Shown: in pieces, positions 50,506 through 61,554 of the stretch
How positions within the stretch are numbered: the first letter of the stretch is position 1
Layout of the letters: each line of letters starts with the position of its first letter
The notes under the pieces: model-generated
What the model saw: only the letters and a program-made list of their open reading frames with translations
Databases searched by the model: none
Told to the model about the DNA's origin: nothing
Source of the DNA: Elysia chlorotica
Taxonomy: Eukaryota; Mollusca; Gastropoda; Plakobranchidae
Assembly: GCA_003991915.1 (NCBI GenBank)
Contig: RQTK01000203.1
Coordinates: 235,795-299,794 of the forward strand
Direction: 5' to 3'
Length of the DNA stretch: 64,000 bases
Translations under genes and position numbers: made by a program

Positions 50506-52508
50506 ATTGTATCAACAGAGCCATCTGATTCAAGAACTGACGTCCATAAGTCGAAAACCGCTAATAGATTGGTTGAACAACTTCTGCCGCTCACAAAGCC
50601 GTGCTGACAATTGCTGAATAGATCATTTTGATGAAAGTAATTTATTAGGTGATCTCTGATGATGGATTCCAATACCTTGCAGGTGACACTTGTTAGGCTC
50701 ACTGGGCGTAAATTTCCTGGGGCAGTTTTCTTTCTTTTCTTGAAGATTGGTGATACATGGGCCATCTTCCATTCAGAAGGTATAACACCTTCCTCCAATG
50801 ATTTGTTCATTAGTATTGCTAGTGGGGCCGCCAACTCATTTGAACATTGTTTTAGGATGGATGACGAAATGTTATCTGGGCCAGGAGCTTTGTTGGGATC
50901 CAACCTGTTGAGCTTCTTGATCACATCTTCCTCTGTAACGTACATGTCCTGTTGCTTGTGCTTGATGTCTCTCTCTCGAAATTCAGGTATTTCAGTTGTA
51001 TCTTCTCTAGTGAAGACTGAGCAGAAAAATTCATTGAGAACTTCGGCCTTCTCCTTATCTGTTTCTGCCACACTCCCATCATCTCGAATGAGGTCTGCGA
51101 TGCCACACTTAGTGTTTAGTTTGGACTTGGCATATTGGAAGAAGGCTTTCGGATTATGCCTTGAATCTTGGGCAATTTTTCTTTCAAGGTCTCGTATTGC
51201 CTTGCGGCACTCCCATTTGGCTTGATTTCTTGCTTTCGCGTACTCTGCATAGTCCTTGCCTTCTCTTGTCTCCATGTATCTTTTAAAGGTGGCATGCTTC
51301 TTCTTTACCTTTGCCAAGGCCTTTTCATTCATCCATACAGGTTTTTTCGGTTTGTTTCCAGGTGTGCACTTGGGTATATTAGTGTCCATGCTGTGGTGAA
51401 TTTTTTTCTTAATCACATCCCAGGCTTCCTCACATGTCAATCCATCTAAGGCAGTCTGCCAGGTTATTTCTTTTAGATCATTTCTTATTTTGTTCCAGTC
51501 AGCCCTCGCATACACATAACGAGGCTTTTGCCTAACTTTCTTGACATAAGTGTTCATCTGGAAAACTAAAGTGGAATGATGACTTTTCCCTAAAGGAGTT
51601 TCACGACTGATTTCATCTATCATGTCTTCCTCATTTGTGAAGATTAGATCTAGTATGTTGGCCTGTTGATCAGCTCTATAATGCGTTGGTTCTTGTACAT
51701 GCTGGTGCAGAAAGCAGTCTCTAAATCCTTCCATGAAGGAGGTTCCTTCTCTGCCTACACATTCTCCCTCGTCTTTCCATTTAATTTCGGGAAGATTAAA
51801 ATCACCGCAAATCAGAATGTGTGAGAATTTTTTCTCACAGGCTGTTTTAAGATCCTTAATAATGAGTTCATTGTTTGACTTATCACTGTTTGGCGACCTG
51901 TATACACAACCTATCAGGAGTCTGTCTGTTCCATCAAGGCCTATCTCGCACCATATTGATTCTGCTCCCTTACATTCTTCACTAACTGAACTGGGTGTAG
52001 GTTTTAAGTGGCTCCTTACTAATATGAGTACACCTCTATTGTCTTTATCACATCTTTTGAAAAGGTCATAACCTTGGAGCTGAAGTTCACATTCTTGTAT
52101 TGGGTCTGAGTAATTTTTTGGCAGCGCTTCAGTGATGCATATTATGTCTGGATTGTGCATGTTTACAAATACTTCAAGCTCGTGCCTCTTATTTAGGACA
52201 CTATCAGCATTGGAATACAAACATTTTAAACTTTTGAAACTGGAGAAAGAACGACCAGAATTCGTAACATTCGTAAAACTGGAAAAAGAACGACTAGAAT
52301 TCGTAACACTCGTAATTACACTATTTACATTTTCTTTCTCAGGGTTGTTTACATGTCCTTGGCCTGCCCTTGGGGCTGCCTGGGTCCGTCCCTTGCCACA
52401 TTTATCACCTTGCCTCTCCTGATGATCCACAGTGCTTCCTTCTCTTCGAGACCCTGTTCCTTTGCTTCCTGCCTTTTCTTGTCTCTCTCCTCGAGCAGAG
52501 CTTTCCAC
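50448..52508 (-). CDS. LINE ORF2: endonuclease and N-terminal reverse transcriptase, truncated
   Basis: Drives target-primed reverse transcription in intact elements. An apurinic-type endonuclease lies in the first half (CLYSNADSVLNKRHELE, DIICITEALP, CGDFNLPEIKW, GKSHHSTLVF), followed by a linker and reverse transcriptase motifs (LDPNKAPGPDNISSSILKQC, KKTAPGNLRPVSLTSVTCKV, NCQHGFVSGRSCSTNLLAV, DTIYLDFAK). The frame stays open for 686 codons, then fuses out of frame into the second RT copy and ends without the catalytic FADD box. The element cannot be autonomous as written. The likely true start lies within or just after the overlap with ORF1. CR1/L2 clade by motif style; the exact clade is not proven. 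Confidence 0.9.
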   Translation of the reverse strand: MESSARGERQEKAGSKGTGSRREGSTVDHQERQGDKCGKGRTQAAPRAGQGHVNNPEKENVNSVITSVTNSSRSFSSFTNVTNSGRSFSSFKSLKCLYSNADSVLNKRHELEVFVNMHNPDIICITEALPKNYSDPIQECELQLQGYDLFKRCDKDNRGVLILVRSHLKPTPSSVSEECKGAESIWCEIGLDGTDRLLIGCVYRSPNSDKSNNELIIKDLKTACEKKFSHILICGDFNLPEIKWKDEGECVGREGTSFMEGFRDCFLHQHVQEPTHYRADQQANILDLIFTNEEDMIDEISRETPLGKSHHSTLVFQMNTYVKKVRQKPRYVYARADWNKIRNDLKEITWQTALDGLTCEEAWDVIKKKIHHSMDTNIPKCTPGNKPKKPVWMNEKALAKVKKKHATFKRYMETREGKDYAEYAKARNQAKWECRKAIRDLERKIAQDSRHNPKAFFQYAKSKLNTKCGIADLIRDDGSVAETDKEKAEVLNEFFCSVFTREDTTEIPEFRERDIKHKQQDMYVTEEDVIKKLNRLDPNKAPGPDNISSSILKQCSNELAAPLAILMNKSLEEGVIPSEWKMAHVSPIFKKRKKTAPGNLRPVSLTSVTCKVLESIIRDHLINYFHQNDLFSNCQHGFVSGRSCSTNLLAVFDLWTSVLESDGSVDTIYLDFAKRAKKHLLGTTVR

Positions 52509-53380
52509 TGCTTTCTCTCTAAAGGGGTCATGTCCCTACTGATATAAATGTCGGTGCCCTTCAACTTCTTGGTTGATTTCAGTATCTTGTTGCATGAATC
52601 ACTTTCCTTGAAGCGGATTTTTAGCGGTCTGGGGGCCTCACCCTTTCTGCCGACTCTAACTGGCTTTTCGAAATCACATCCCTCGACTTGGATCTTTTGA
52701 AGTATTGACTCTATTTTTTTGCTATCCTCTGTAATCCTGTCCAGAGCTTCTTCTGCTTGACTTTCCTCTATGTTGAAGAACATTAAATTGTTTTTCCTCT
52801 CATCCCTCTCCTGCACCTCTCGTACGCTCTCACCAATGCTTGTCTGCCTCTGCTCAGTGACCTTATCAATTTTATTGATCACATCCTTCTTAAACTCATC
52901 TTGGCTTTCTTTGAGGCTTTTTACATTGGCTGTAACATTAGCCATCTCACCTTCCACCTTGTTTAGTCTTAACTCTAACTCATCGTTTTTGTCTTTCACT
53001 GATTGAACGACTTTGAGGACGTCGAGCGCTTTGGGATTACAAGTTTTGCAAAACCAGTGTAAGCTATCACCCGTCAGCTGTATGAATTTGTAATTTTCCC
53101 CCGATATGCCCTGGTAGCTTATGTGGTACCAGCATGCGCAATATTCGCACATCAGTGCACTTGCGGTTGCACCTTTATTTCTCTCACAAGTTCCACACTT
53201 GATATTTTCAGGTTGTTTTTTGGTAGCCTTCTTATCCCTCTCAGCTGATCCCCTCCTGTTAGATCTGTTGTCATCAGGGGCTGTAGATTTAGTCAGTCTT
53301 GGAGTGTCTTTTGTCTTGAGTGGATCAACATCTACATTTCTACTTTGGGATGTACGGAATTGCCTGGCTTGGCTGCTCAT
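52349..53380 (-). CDS. LINE ORF1 with PHD-like zinc finger and coiled coil
   Basis: A 343-residue frame, presumably the nucleic-acid-binding ORF1 protein of the LINE. A Cys/His cluster at about residues 60-115 (CGTCERNKGA, CEYCACWYHISYQGI, WFCKTCN) has PHD/zinc-finger spacing, as in ORF1 of many CR1-like elements. A Lys/Glu-rich segment at about 120-200 looks like a coiled coil (LELRLNKVEGEMANV, DEFKKDVINKIDKV), followed by a basic region with RRGKVINVARDGPRQP. It overlaps ORF2 by 160 bp in another frame. It appears intact, unlike the rest of the element. Confidence 0.88.
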   Translation of the reverse strand: MSSQARQFRTSQSRNVDVDPLKTKDTPRLTKSTAPDDNRSNRRGSAERDKKATKKQPENIKCGTCERNKGATASALMCEYCACWYHISYQGISGENYKFIQLTGDSLHWFCKTCNPKALDVLKVVQSVKDKNDELELRLNKVEGEMANVTANVKSLKESQDEFKKDVINKIDKVTEQRQTSIGESVREVQERDERKNNLMFFNIEESQAEEALDRITEDSKKIESILQKIQVEGCDFEKPVRVGRKGEAPRPLKIRFKESDSCNKILKSTKKLKGTDIYISRDMTPLERKQWKALLEERDKKRQEAKEQGLEEKEALWIIRRGKVINVARDGPRQPQGQAKDM

Positions 53381-54639
53381 GGAGCATCTATAGATCTAGA
53401 TCTAGAAAACTTCTACTAGTAGTACTACTTCTGCTGCTACTTCTTGTGCTCTCGGCGCCTGAATACAACAAAGCCATGTGTGGCTCAGTGCTGCCAATTC
53501 TTATTTTTAGCTGGAAAGCCTATGAGCTGAATGCACAAACATGAAGTAGCTTACATAAATTTATTATACAAATACGTTTCGTCGAAAGCCTAAATATTCC
53601 TAACGCATTTGAAAAAACCTAAGATGATTACGGTACTTCTGGTTGCCCAAGCTATCATACATCCTCTCGAATCTAGATCCAGTCTTATCTGCGGCCTTCA
53701 ATAAATTTTTGGGAGTGTTGAAAGGCACCATAAAAAACGGTGAGATGTAGATCTATTAATCTAACCTTGGTGAAAATGCACCGTAAAAAACTGCAAAGTT
53801 CTGTTAATACTAGTTTCTGACTTGCATTTATATTTTTTAGCTAATTCGCATCAGTTATCTGATCATGTAAACTGACACAAGATCGATCAGCGTCTGCCTG
53901 TGCTGCCAATGATTAAAGCTCTTGGGTAATGCAATAATTATAAATTTATGCTGAATCTTTGATTGTTGACCCTAATTGGATGTACCTAATAATCTTGCTT
54001 TTAGATTTTATTTAAATCAATAAAACAAAAGCTAGATCTAGGACCCAGTGTGACTTCCAGACACACCCCAATCACGACACACACACACGTCCACATTTTG
54101 AAGATGCTTCGACATTAGCCTAGATCTTTAGGTCTATTAATTGTGTTTAATTTTATTAAAAACAAATCTTATTTACTTCATTTACCTACAGTGAGTTATG
54201 AATTCTAGTTTCTCATTGATACTGTTAGAATTATAAGCTGTACTCATAACATTTGATCTTGGTCAAGCTAAAAGTTTAGGTCAGACTCGATGTGATTTAT
54301 TGAAAAAAAGAAAACATTTTTAACATTAGAAGTGAATAAAAAAAAACATATTTTATCTTTAAAAAACACTATCATTTACAGTTTAAGATGCAGAAGCACT
54401 GCCGCTCAAGAAGCCATGGGTAGGCCTTGCTCCGGGGACTCTGTGTGTGGGGGGGGGGGGAATCAGAATTTAAAAGTCATTCTAGAGTGGGCCATCTGCT
54501 CATGCGCTTATGGTGGTTTTTAATCTCAAACCAAAGACACTTTAAGACTTGACAAGATCCAAAGAACTTCTGGTTCTCTGGAAAAAAGAAAACCAGACAT
54601 AACAACCCTTGACAATAAAATATTTTGATACAATGTACA
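53381..54639. other. Sequence upstream of the minus-strand LINE, no gene seen
   Basis: Starts with AGATCTAGATCTAG-type palindromes and CTACTAGTAGTACTACT, possibly the LINE 5' UTR, then ordinary AT-rich sequence. A G-run lies at 54,451-54,460. Confidence 0.5.
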
Positions 54640-55155
54640 AAGATATCGACCATCCACTAAACCAGGAGTTTATGTTTTCCACACGCAGCGGTCGCATGAT
54701 TCAACCTAAAGCTAGAACTGACCGCTACAATAACTCATTTGTACCATCAGGCTCACGGCAAATGAGGAGCTCATCATGAAACAATTGTGTTAATGCGAGG
54801 TTGTAACTGTGTGTGTGTGTAAGTATAGTGGGGGGAAAAGAGTGAATGGCGGTAAAAAAAAAAGTTCACGTTTTCCTATATGCTTAAATTCTTTTTGGTT
54901 AAACTTAATATTTGTCTCTACAGTATGCACTAAAGAGCCATCACTCATATTATGTAATGTAAAATGTTTCTCCAAAAATGTGTATCGATTTCAGTTTTCC
55001 TAAAAATAGTATTGTTTTCATTTTTTTTTTATTTTTTTTTTTTGTGTAACCATGTTTACTTCTATTATCATTATTATGTGTAAAATACTTTTAACATGTC
55101 CAAATCGATTTTCCCGCAAAGGGACAAATAAAGATTATCTTATTTTATCTTACCC
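54640..55155 (+). mobile_element. LINE 3' end fragment with simple-repeat tail
   Basis: A plus-strand frame reads HPLNQEFMFSTRSGRMIQPK, ARTDRYNNSFVPSGSR and then a stop. That is the usual C-terminus of another group of CR1/L2-like ORF2 proteins (RTxRxxxSFxPxxxxLLN). It is followed by about 380 bp of 3' UTR ending in AAGGGACAAATAAAGATTAT and an ATCTTATTTTATCTTA tail. This terminus lies only about 280 bp upstream of the PRORP start codon. The left boundary is approximate. Confidence 0.68.
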
Positions 55156-55436
55156 TTTAGTCACTTGTAAAGAAAAGGTATTTAAAGTAAATTTAGAAAG
55201 GCAATAGATGCCCATTGCTCAATGAAATTGTTTCGTAACAAGAAACAGCCAACGCTGAGTGTGCAAAAAATACAGCTATAATTGAACGATTTTCATATGT
55301 CAATGTGATGTCGAAGTTGGACAATAAAGATTAGTACTTGTACTAGTAGCATTGGTATTGTAATTATTAAATTATTAAATTCACAGTCTATTTTTTCTTC
55401 CTCTTAGACCCTTAACATTCAACTGAAGTGTTAAAA

Positions 55437-58400
55437 ATGTTCAGACTGCTTCGTTCAAGCTTCTCATGGAGTCAGATGTATTGCCTCTTGGCACAGAATT
55501 CCTCCAACAAGCAAAGCACTTTTGGAAAGAGTGCCAAGGATTTCTGTACTGTACTTCAGAACCAGATCCCAAGGATTTCTAGATCTAGGGTGCAATCCAA
55601 ATCTTTGCTGAGATCACAACAGTTCCAAGTTTTGAGTCGTTTGAGATTTCACGGAAGTTCTCAGGAGCAGCTTGACAGTGCCAGCTTGGGAGATGCGAAG
55701 GCAGAAGTTCGAAGCTCACCTTTGAGTGCTAATGTAAGCAGAGAACGACAGGAGTGGCAAGCTGGTTTTCGAGATTTTATTAGCAGCAAAGACGGCTTAG
55801 AGTGGCAGTCCAGTGACTGGGATCTTGTTGCAAAGAATATGTCGCTTTCTGGAGGCCCAAAGTGGGAGGTTCTTTGTATGCACACCTTATATAAAGACAA
55901 AAATTTAACTTTAGGCAGGAGTTTGATGAAATATTTGGAACAACAAGCGCATCCTCTGTCTCAAATTGCATTGACATTCTATTTTGGTCTTCTTGGTGAA
56001 ACATCCACAACGCCTGAACAGGATGATGAGGCCAAAGTCATTTTTGACCGTGTGCTTCAAATTTCAGACTTTCTGGATCCTGCTTCAATAGAGGTAAGTT
56101 GCAGTTCATGCTTTTTTTTATGCTGTTAATATTTTCTTTCTTTTTTTACCTTTTTTTTAACGCAGCATTTGTGTTTGGATGAAAGGGGGAGAGGTTGTTG
56201 GTATGATATAATTTTTCGTTTTACTAATGTTATGTCAGTGTGTCAATGTGTTTGAACTAAGAATGACAAAAAAAAATAATGTCAATCCTAATAAAACATG
56301 AAAATTGGAATTAAGGTTAAATCTGATTTGGAAGTAATTTTTTTATATTACTTTCTTTTAAGTCTTGTATTCATTAATTGTATTGTTTTTGTTATAAACA
56401 GTATTTTTTTCCTCTTGGCCTGGAAGGATTACTCTAGAAATGTTTATATTATGATTATTAAATATATATTTTAATTTTTGGTTAATGAGAATCCTTTTTT
56501 TTTTTAGGTCCTTGTAAGTGGTTTGTCATGCACGAAATATTACAAAGAATGTGTCAAACTAATTGACATGTGCAAAGAATCCAGCACTGTGGGGTTGTCA
56601 ATCTTGGTAAATACATTATTTGGGAGCATCAGGTTTCAAGACTTGGATCTCCTCACGTCCACTTTGTCCATGATAGAAGAAACAATTGAACCAACACAGT
56701 TGGCAATATATAGTGCAAAGGTTAGTACATCTTCTTTAGAATTTTAACAAATCTTTATTTTAAAAAACAAAAACAACTATAAGTACAATATTTTGATTTT
56801 CATGGCATGCAAAATCTTATGTTAATTTGTATGTGCTTTATAATTTTATTTTAAATGAGGTTTTCCCGTATCCAGTGCTGTAGTCCATTTTTCCAGAGTA
56901 TGTAGCAAATTTGTCGCACATGATCTTTTTGGGACAAATCCATGTTGGCAGGATGAGAGAAGCTTGTTTTGTTCTGTATGTTCCATGATTTTATCCCTTA
57001 TAATTGATGTTAATTTGTATGTGCTTTATAATTTTATTTTAAATGATTTTCTGAATGGTTTTATTGGTGTACATTGCACTTTCATTGTGATGAATTTGTA
57101 CAAGTAATTTGTGATATCTTTTTTATCCACTGATGCAGATAATTGAATCGTGCCTTGCCTCGAGAAGTGAAATTTTAAGTACTGTGATGGAATTCTACAA
57201 AAAGCATAGCTTGCTACTTCCTTTGAAGCAAACAGAGGAAATCATTGAGATTTTTCAAAGGTTGATTACATAGAAACTTAACAACTACAACTAAATTAAA
57301 ACTTTTAAACGACCTGCATGTACTTTATACATGTATACGTTTTTAGACTAACAAGTAAAATTTGAAGTTCACCAATCAAGCAGGAAAAAGAATTGCGCTT
57401 GTTAATTTTAGTTTTTAATTCTTGAGCACAGGGAAGGGATACACATACAGTTTTGCAGTAGACATCTCGTTAAGTTCTTCAACTTCTCTGTTAATTTAAA
57501 GGTGCCTCGAGTGTTTGCAACAGTAATAACGATTAATTTGATTTTCCAACAATGCATGTGCATGTCTCTGCACATATAAACCACCTCTGTACTCATAGGC
57601 ACTGGTAGGTATTGTCACATCTGCGACAAAGCAGAGAAGACTTTGGAGACAAAGACTAGTGTTTTTAAAATTATCTTTGTTTTTTACGTTAAATATGGAT
57701 TCGTGAACATCTAAGATGAATAGTACTATTATGATTCACAGAGAATGAGATAGCAAGGTATTAGACAGTTACTACTGAGTTTCAATAGTTTCTTGTGTGG
57801 TAAAAAGCTTCAAAATGGTACTAAAAATAAGTTGTCTTTACTTTTTTTTTTTTGTTCCTTTTTACAGGCTTCAGCCAACCAAATGGCGTATACAAACAAG
57901 CTATATTCACCACAGAACGTAAGTATGGTCATTTGATAAGTCTAAATTAATTTTTTCCTATTTTTATTGTTTGAATTAATTATACACATTTTGTTGATTG
58001 AATAGTTAAATGGTAGGACTTTGGAATTTTTCACACTAAGACACCAAAGGCTTGTTGCAAAACTTTGTTCAATTTTATAACAGAAAACTCGATGGACTTC
58101 AATTGATGTTATAAGAGAAGGCTTGATATTCTCAGGGTTTTTTATTTGTTTCCTTGTACACAAAACATTTCTAAATGTTTGCATCATATGTTGTAAGAAA
58201 AGATATTTTAATGAAACAACTGAAGATTAAAAAAAAAAAACTTTTCTTACCTTATTTCATCTAAAATCCTTGTAGTTTTGTTTTTGTTTTGTTTTATTAC
58301 ATTTTTTTACAGTTTGATTTCTTGTGCTTGGAACAATTTTTTTTTTTCTTAAGTGTCACTTTGGAGTTGACATGTATCTTCCCAATTTTCGCACCAAAGC

Positions 58401-61400
58401 TTTTGTTTCTGAAGCTATTGATCTTGCTTTATCTAGATTTGTTATTTTCATCCTAGTTTGCTTGCCCTTTCTGAAAGTTGTCTTAGTTATATTTTGTCTT
58501 GATTTTTTATGTTATTAATATTATTGCTTCTGCCATGAACAATACATGAAAATGTTTTGTTTTTTAATTTAGGGGTAGATGTGTGAATTGCCAGCACCAA
58601 ATGGAGAGGACAGCAATTACCGAAGAGGAATTTAAAAAACTACAGCAAGCCTTTTTAGATCAGGTTATTGTGGGAAGCAACATCTTCTACAAATCAACGC
58701 CTGAGGAGGTCAAGAACTTTGTTCAGTTTGTGGAGAGGACAGGTCCATATGATGTCGTCATTGATGGTTTGAATGTCATAAACAAACAGAGGAGTCCAAA
58801 ACAGCCTGAAGTGGTTGGTGCATTGCTTTTCTTTACAAGTTTAGGCATTTCTTTTTACTCTCCTTTTCTGGTCTTCTCTTAAAATTTTAGAGGTTTTATA
58901 AAGCATTTGTATTGTATTTCTATTTTTATTTTGAGTAATCTTATTTATTATAGATCAAATGTTATAAATGTATGTCACCATGAGTTTTCATTCAGACAAG
59001 CTAAGTAACGAACATTGAACTAGGATGCATTAGTATCTAAAACCTGCATGTGATGATGTCCTTCTAAATCTATAAACAGTGACCAGTAATGAAATTCAGA
59101 TAACATTTAAAAACTAATCTCAGTAATTATCACCATGGAAAATATAGATTTTGGTTTATTGCTTTTTTAAAATAATTTTTCTGCAAATTTTTTCAGCTGG
59201 ATAAGACAGTGAAACACTTTCATGATCAGGGCAAAAAGGTTTTACTTCTCGGTAGCAAGGTTTTGACCAGATACATCTCAAATATCAAGAGACTGAACCC
59301 AAAGCCTGCAATATATATGACTGCTACAACGTAAATATTTTTAACCCTTTTATTTTCTCTACCTTTATTTAGACTAATTAGCCTTTGATCCTAGGAATGT
59401 GATGGAAAGAGGGGTGGAAACGATATGCTTTTAAGAAATATCTGTAAAAATGTCTATTTTTTGAGAGCTTGCATTGAACTTCATGTTCTCAAAAGCATTT
59501 TTCACACTCCCCACCCCAAAAAAAAAACTCCTGAGACCCTTATCATATTTTTTCCCTCCCCCCCCCCCCCCCCCAATTTTTTTAAAGAGAAGGGTTGTTT
59601 GATAAGGGAGCAGAAACAGTAATTTTTGCCCTTCTGTTCCCTTTCTAAAAAACTGTCGTACAGAATTGAGAAAACAAAACACCCCAAAAAGAGACCCTTG
59701 TCATATTTTTGCCCTTGGCATTGTTATGCAATCTTCAGCGTAACTGAGTTTCGATTCCTCTACGTAAGATAAGTCAAGTATTGTGTCATTTTAAGATTTT
59801 ATTAATCCAAAACTTTTTATTTGTGTCTTTTAGGAAAGCGGATGACTCCTTTTTTCTGTATGCAGCCCTTCAAAGCAGGAAGGACACCCTGATAGTATCA
59901 AAAGACAAATTGAGGGACCACAAGTTTCTCATGGATCCCACACTTCGTCCTCTCTTTCAACAGTGGCTCAAGAAAGCACAAATCTATGACTGGTTTTTCT
60001 CGCGTTATGGAGAGTTTACCATTGGGGTGAGTAAACAAATATATGACTTTAAAAAATCCTATCACAAATTTTTGGTTTTCTTTTAAATATCTGTAAAAAT
60101 AAGTATTAGGATAGAATACAACAGTGGCGGTTTCTTATTAACGTTTGAATGCAATGCACTCGTAAAAAAAAGGAAAAAGGGAAAGAGGAAAAAAAACCCT
60201 ACTACATAACAGTTAGAGTAATAATAGCCACTGTCAGTTTCGCTTGACCTACTGAGGTCTGAATGAAAAGTGGGACACTGTCCGACTCTGCACCCAGGTG
60301 TTCCTCTTCGTTCTTAGTTATTTACTGGTACCTTAGCGTGGCGTGGAGCGCCTTGCTATTCTAGATATAAAGAAGAAAGCCTGAGTGCACGTCCCACTTT
60401 TATGTGCAAGTTAAATTCCCTTCAATTAAAATATAAACAATTAATTATCTGTAAAAGAATATGAAAATGATTTATGAACGGTATTTTATTTTTTATTTTT
60501 TTCGACGAATTTAAGAGCATAATTTAGGAGTCTGCTATAGCTAAATACTGCTTGCTCCATTACCACTCTGACTGCGCTGTTTCTCCGTTGTTTTGAATTT
60601 GATAGCCTCGTTTTCAAAATTCACTAATTAGATCTATAGTTCTATTTCCAAACTTATTATTATGATCCCATTTGTTTATTTTGTAGTTGACTTGAAATAT
60701 TGCTCTTGATCTGTCATTGAGATCTGCATAAACATCAATCTTCAAGATAACATAAATGAATATTTGTCCACTTACATAACCTCTTTTGGACATTTATGTG
60801 CTCAGTAATACATTTAAAAATATCTTTTCAAGCTATAATAAGTTTCAGTTCACTGGTTAACGAAAATTTCTTATCTGGATTACATTTCATAAACAAATTA
60901 AAAATTAAATTTGGTGAATGTTTGGCATATTTTAAGCCATAGAACACGGATCTTTGTTTTGAATCTTTGCGGCCCCCTGAACCCCCACAGAATTTGCACT
61001 TGTGGAATTTAAGTTCAACACATGCCACTAGAATACAATAGTTTATTATATTAACCTTTATGCCTAGTCACAAGTCCTGTTTATGATATCGTCTAGTTGT
61101 GCATATTGGTTTATTAAAAATACTGTTTTGGAAAAAAATTACAATTCCATGGGTAAAATATTTTAATTATTAATTGAGTTGGAATTTCTATGTCCTGAAG
61201 TTTTAAAAGAAATTATTTTATTTTTTCGCTAGATTCCTCTTGCACAAGACTACACTCATTAATAACCTATTCCTTATTTGCTTGCAGAGACGCCATTTGT
61301 ACAACATAGGACCTCAAAGAGATGAATGTGGCTGGCATTTGCCACTTAATGACATTGATAAAGACTATCCATTTGGAAATTTTACAGTGTTGTGCCTTAG

Positions 61401-61554
61401 AGATTCCTCAACTGTACCTGTTCAAAACAAGTCAATCAAGAATTATCATGCCAACGAGCGGAAGAGACAGGGGATTAATTATGGCAAAAAGGGACAGCAG
61501 AAGAAATCTACCAAGCCTGCCTCTGTAGATCTTGAAGAATTGATGAAGTGTTAG
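55437..61554 (+). CDS. PRORP: PRORP, mitochondrial protein-only RNase P nuclease
   Basis: The metallonuclease subunit that cuts 5' leaders from mitochondrial pre-tRNAs; in animals it works with the TRMT10C-HSD17B10 complex. Exons: 55437-56093, 56508-56720, 57139-57260, 57868-57918, 58573-58813, 59197-59330, 59834-60026, 61288-61554, all in phase, giving 625 residues (human about 583). The N-terminus is basic and Ser/Arg-rich (MFRLLRSSFSWSQ), as for a mitochondrial presequence. A helical PPR-like region covers about 130-340. The NYN-type nuclease domain contains the family aspartates at D412 (VIDGLN), D476 and D477 (KADDSFFLYAAL) and D497 (VSKDKLRDH). The structural zinc site fits C351 and C354 (CVNC), H554 (GWHLP) and C573. 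The first ATG after a stop was used; an acceptor-like site just upstream suggests a spliced 5' UTR. Everything looks intact. Confidence 0.96.
56819..57046. repeat. 40-bp perfect direct repeats flanking an insert
   Basis: ATGTTAATTTGTATGTGCTT and 20 further bases occur identically at 56,819-56,858 and 57,007-57,046, bracketing exactly 148 bp. This looks like an unusually long target-site duplication or a repair-generated duplication in PRORP intron 2. Confidence 0.93.
56859..57006 (-). mobile_element. Internal reverse-transcriptase fragment, open throughout
   Basis: The whole 148-bp insert is open on the minus strand and reads IIRDKIMEHTEQNKLLSS, CQHGFVPKRSCATNLL, HTLEKWTTALDTGK. This is the non-LTR reverse transcriptase segment just before motif A (compare NCQHGFVSGRSCSTNLL in the LINE at 50.6 kb). 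It comes from a different LINE family. It has no LINE 3' end or tail, which a normal target-primed insertion should have. Confidence 0.88.
59558..59574. repeat. 17-base C homopolymer
   Basis: In PRORP intron 6. Flanking motifs recur: GAGACCCTTATCATATTTT at 59,532 and GAGACCCTTGTCATATTTT near 59,690, suggesting a local diverged duplication. Confidence 0.9.

Noticed and set aside
50659..51225. 188-codon plus-strand open frame
   Set aside because: Exact antisense of LINE ORF2; the sense strand carries the RT motifs.
52132..53393. Several plus-strand frames opposite ORF1
   Set aside because: Antisense shadows of the LINE ORF1 coding strand.
60120..60420. Possible MITE with imperfect inverted AAAAGTGGGAC / GTCCCACTTTT in PRORP intron 7
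   Set aside because: The pairing is only about 11 bp and no second copy is seen in the window; too weak to call.
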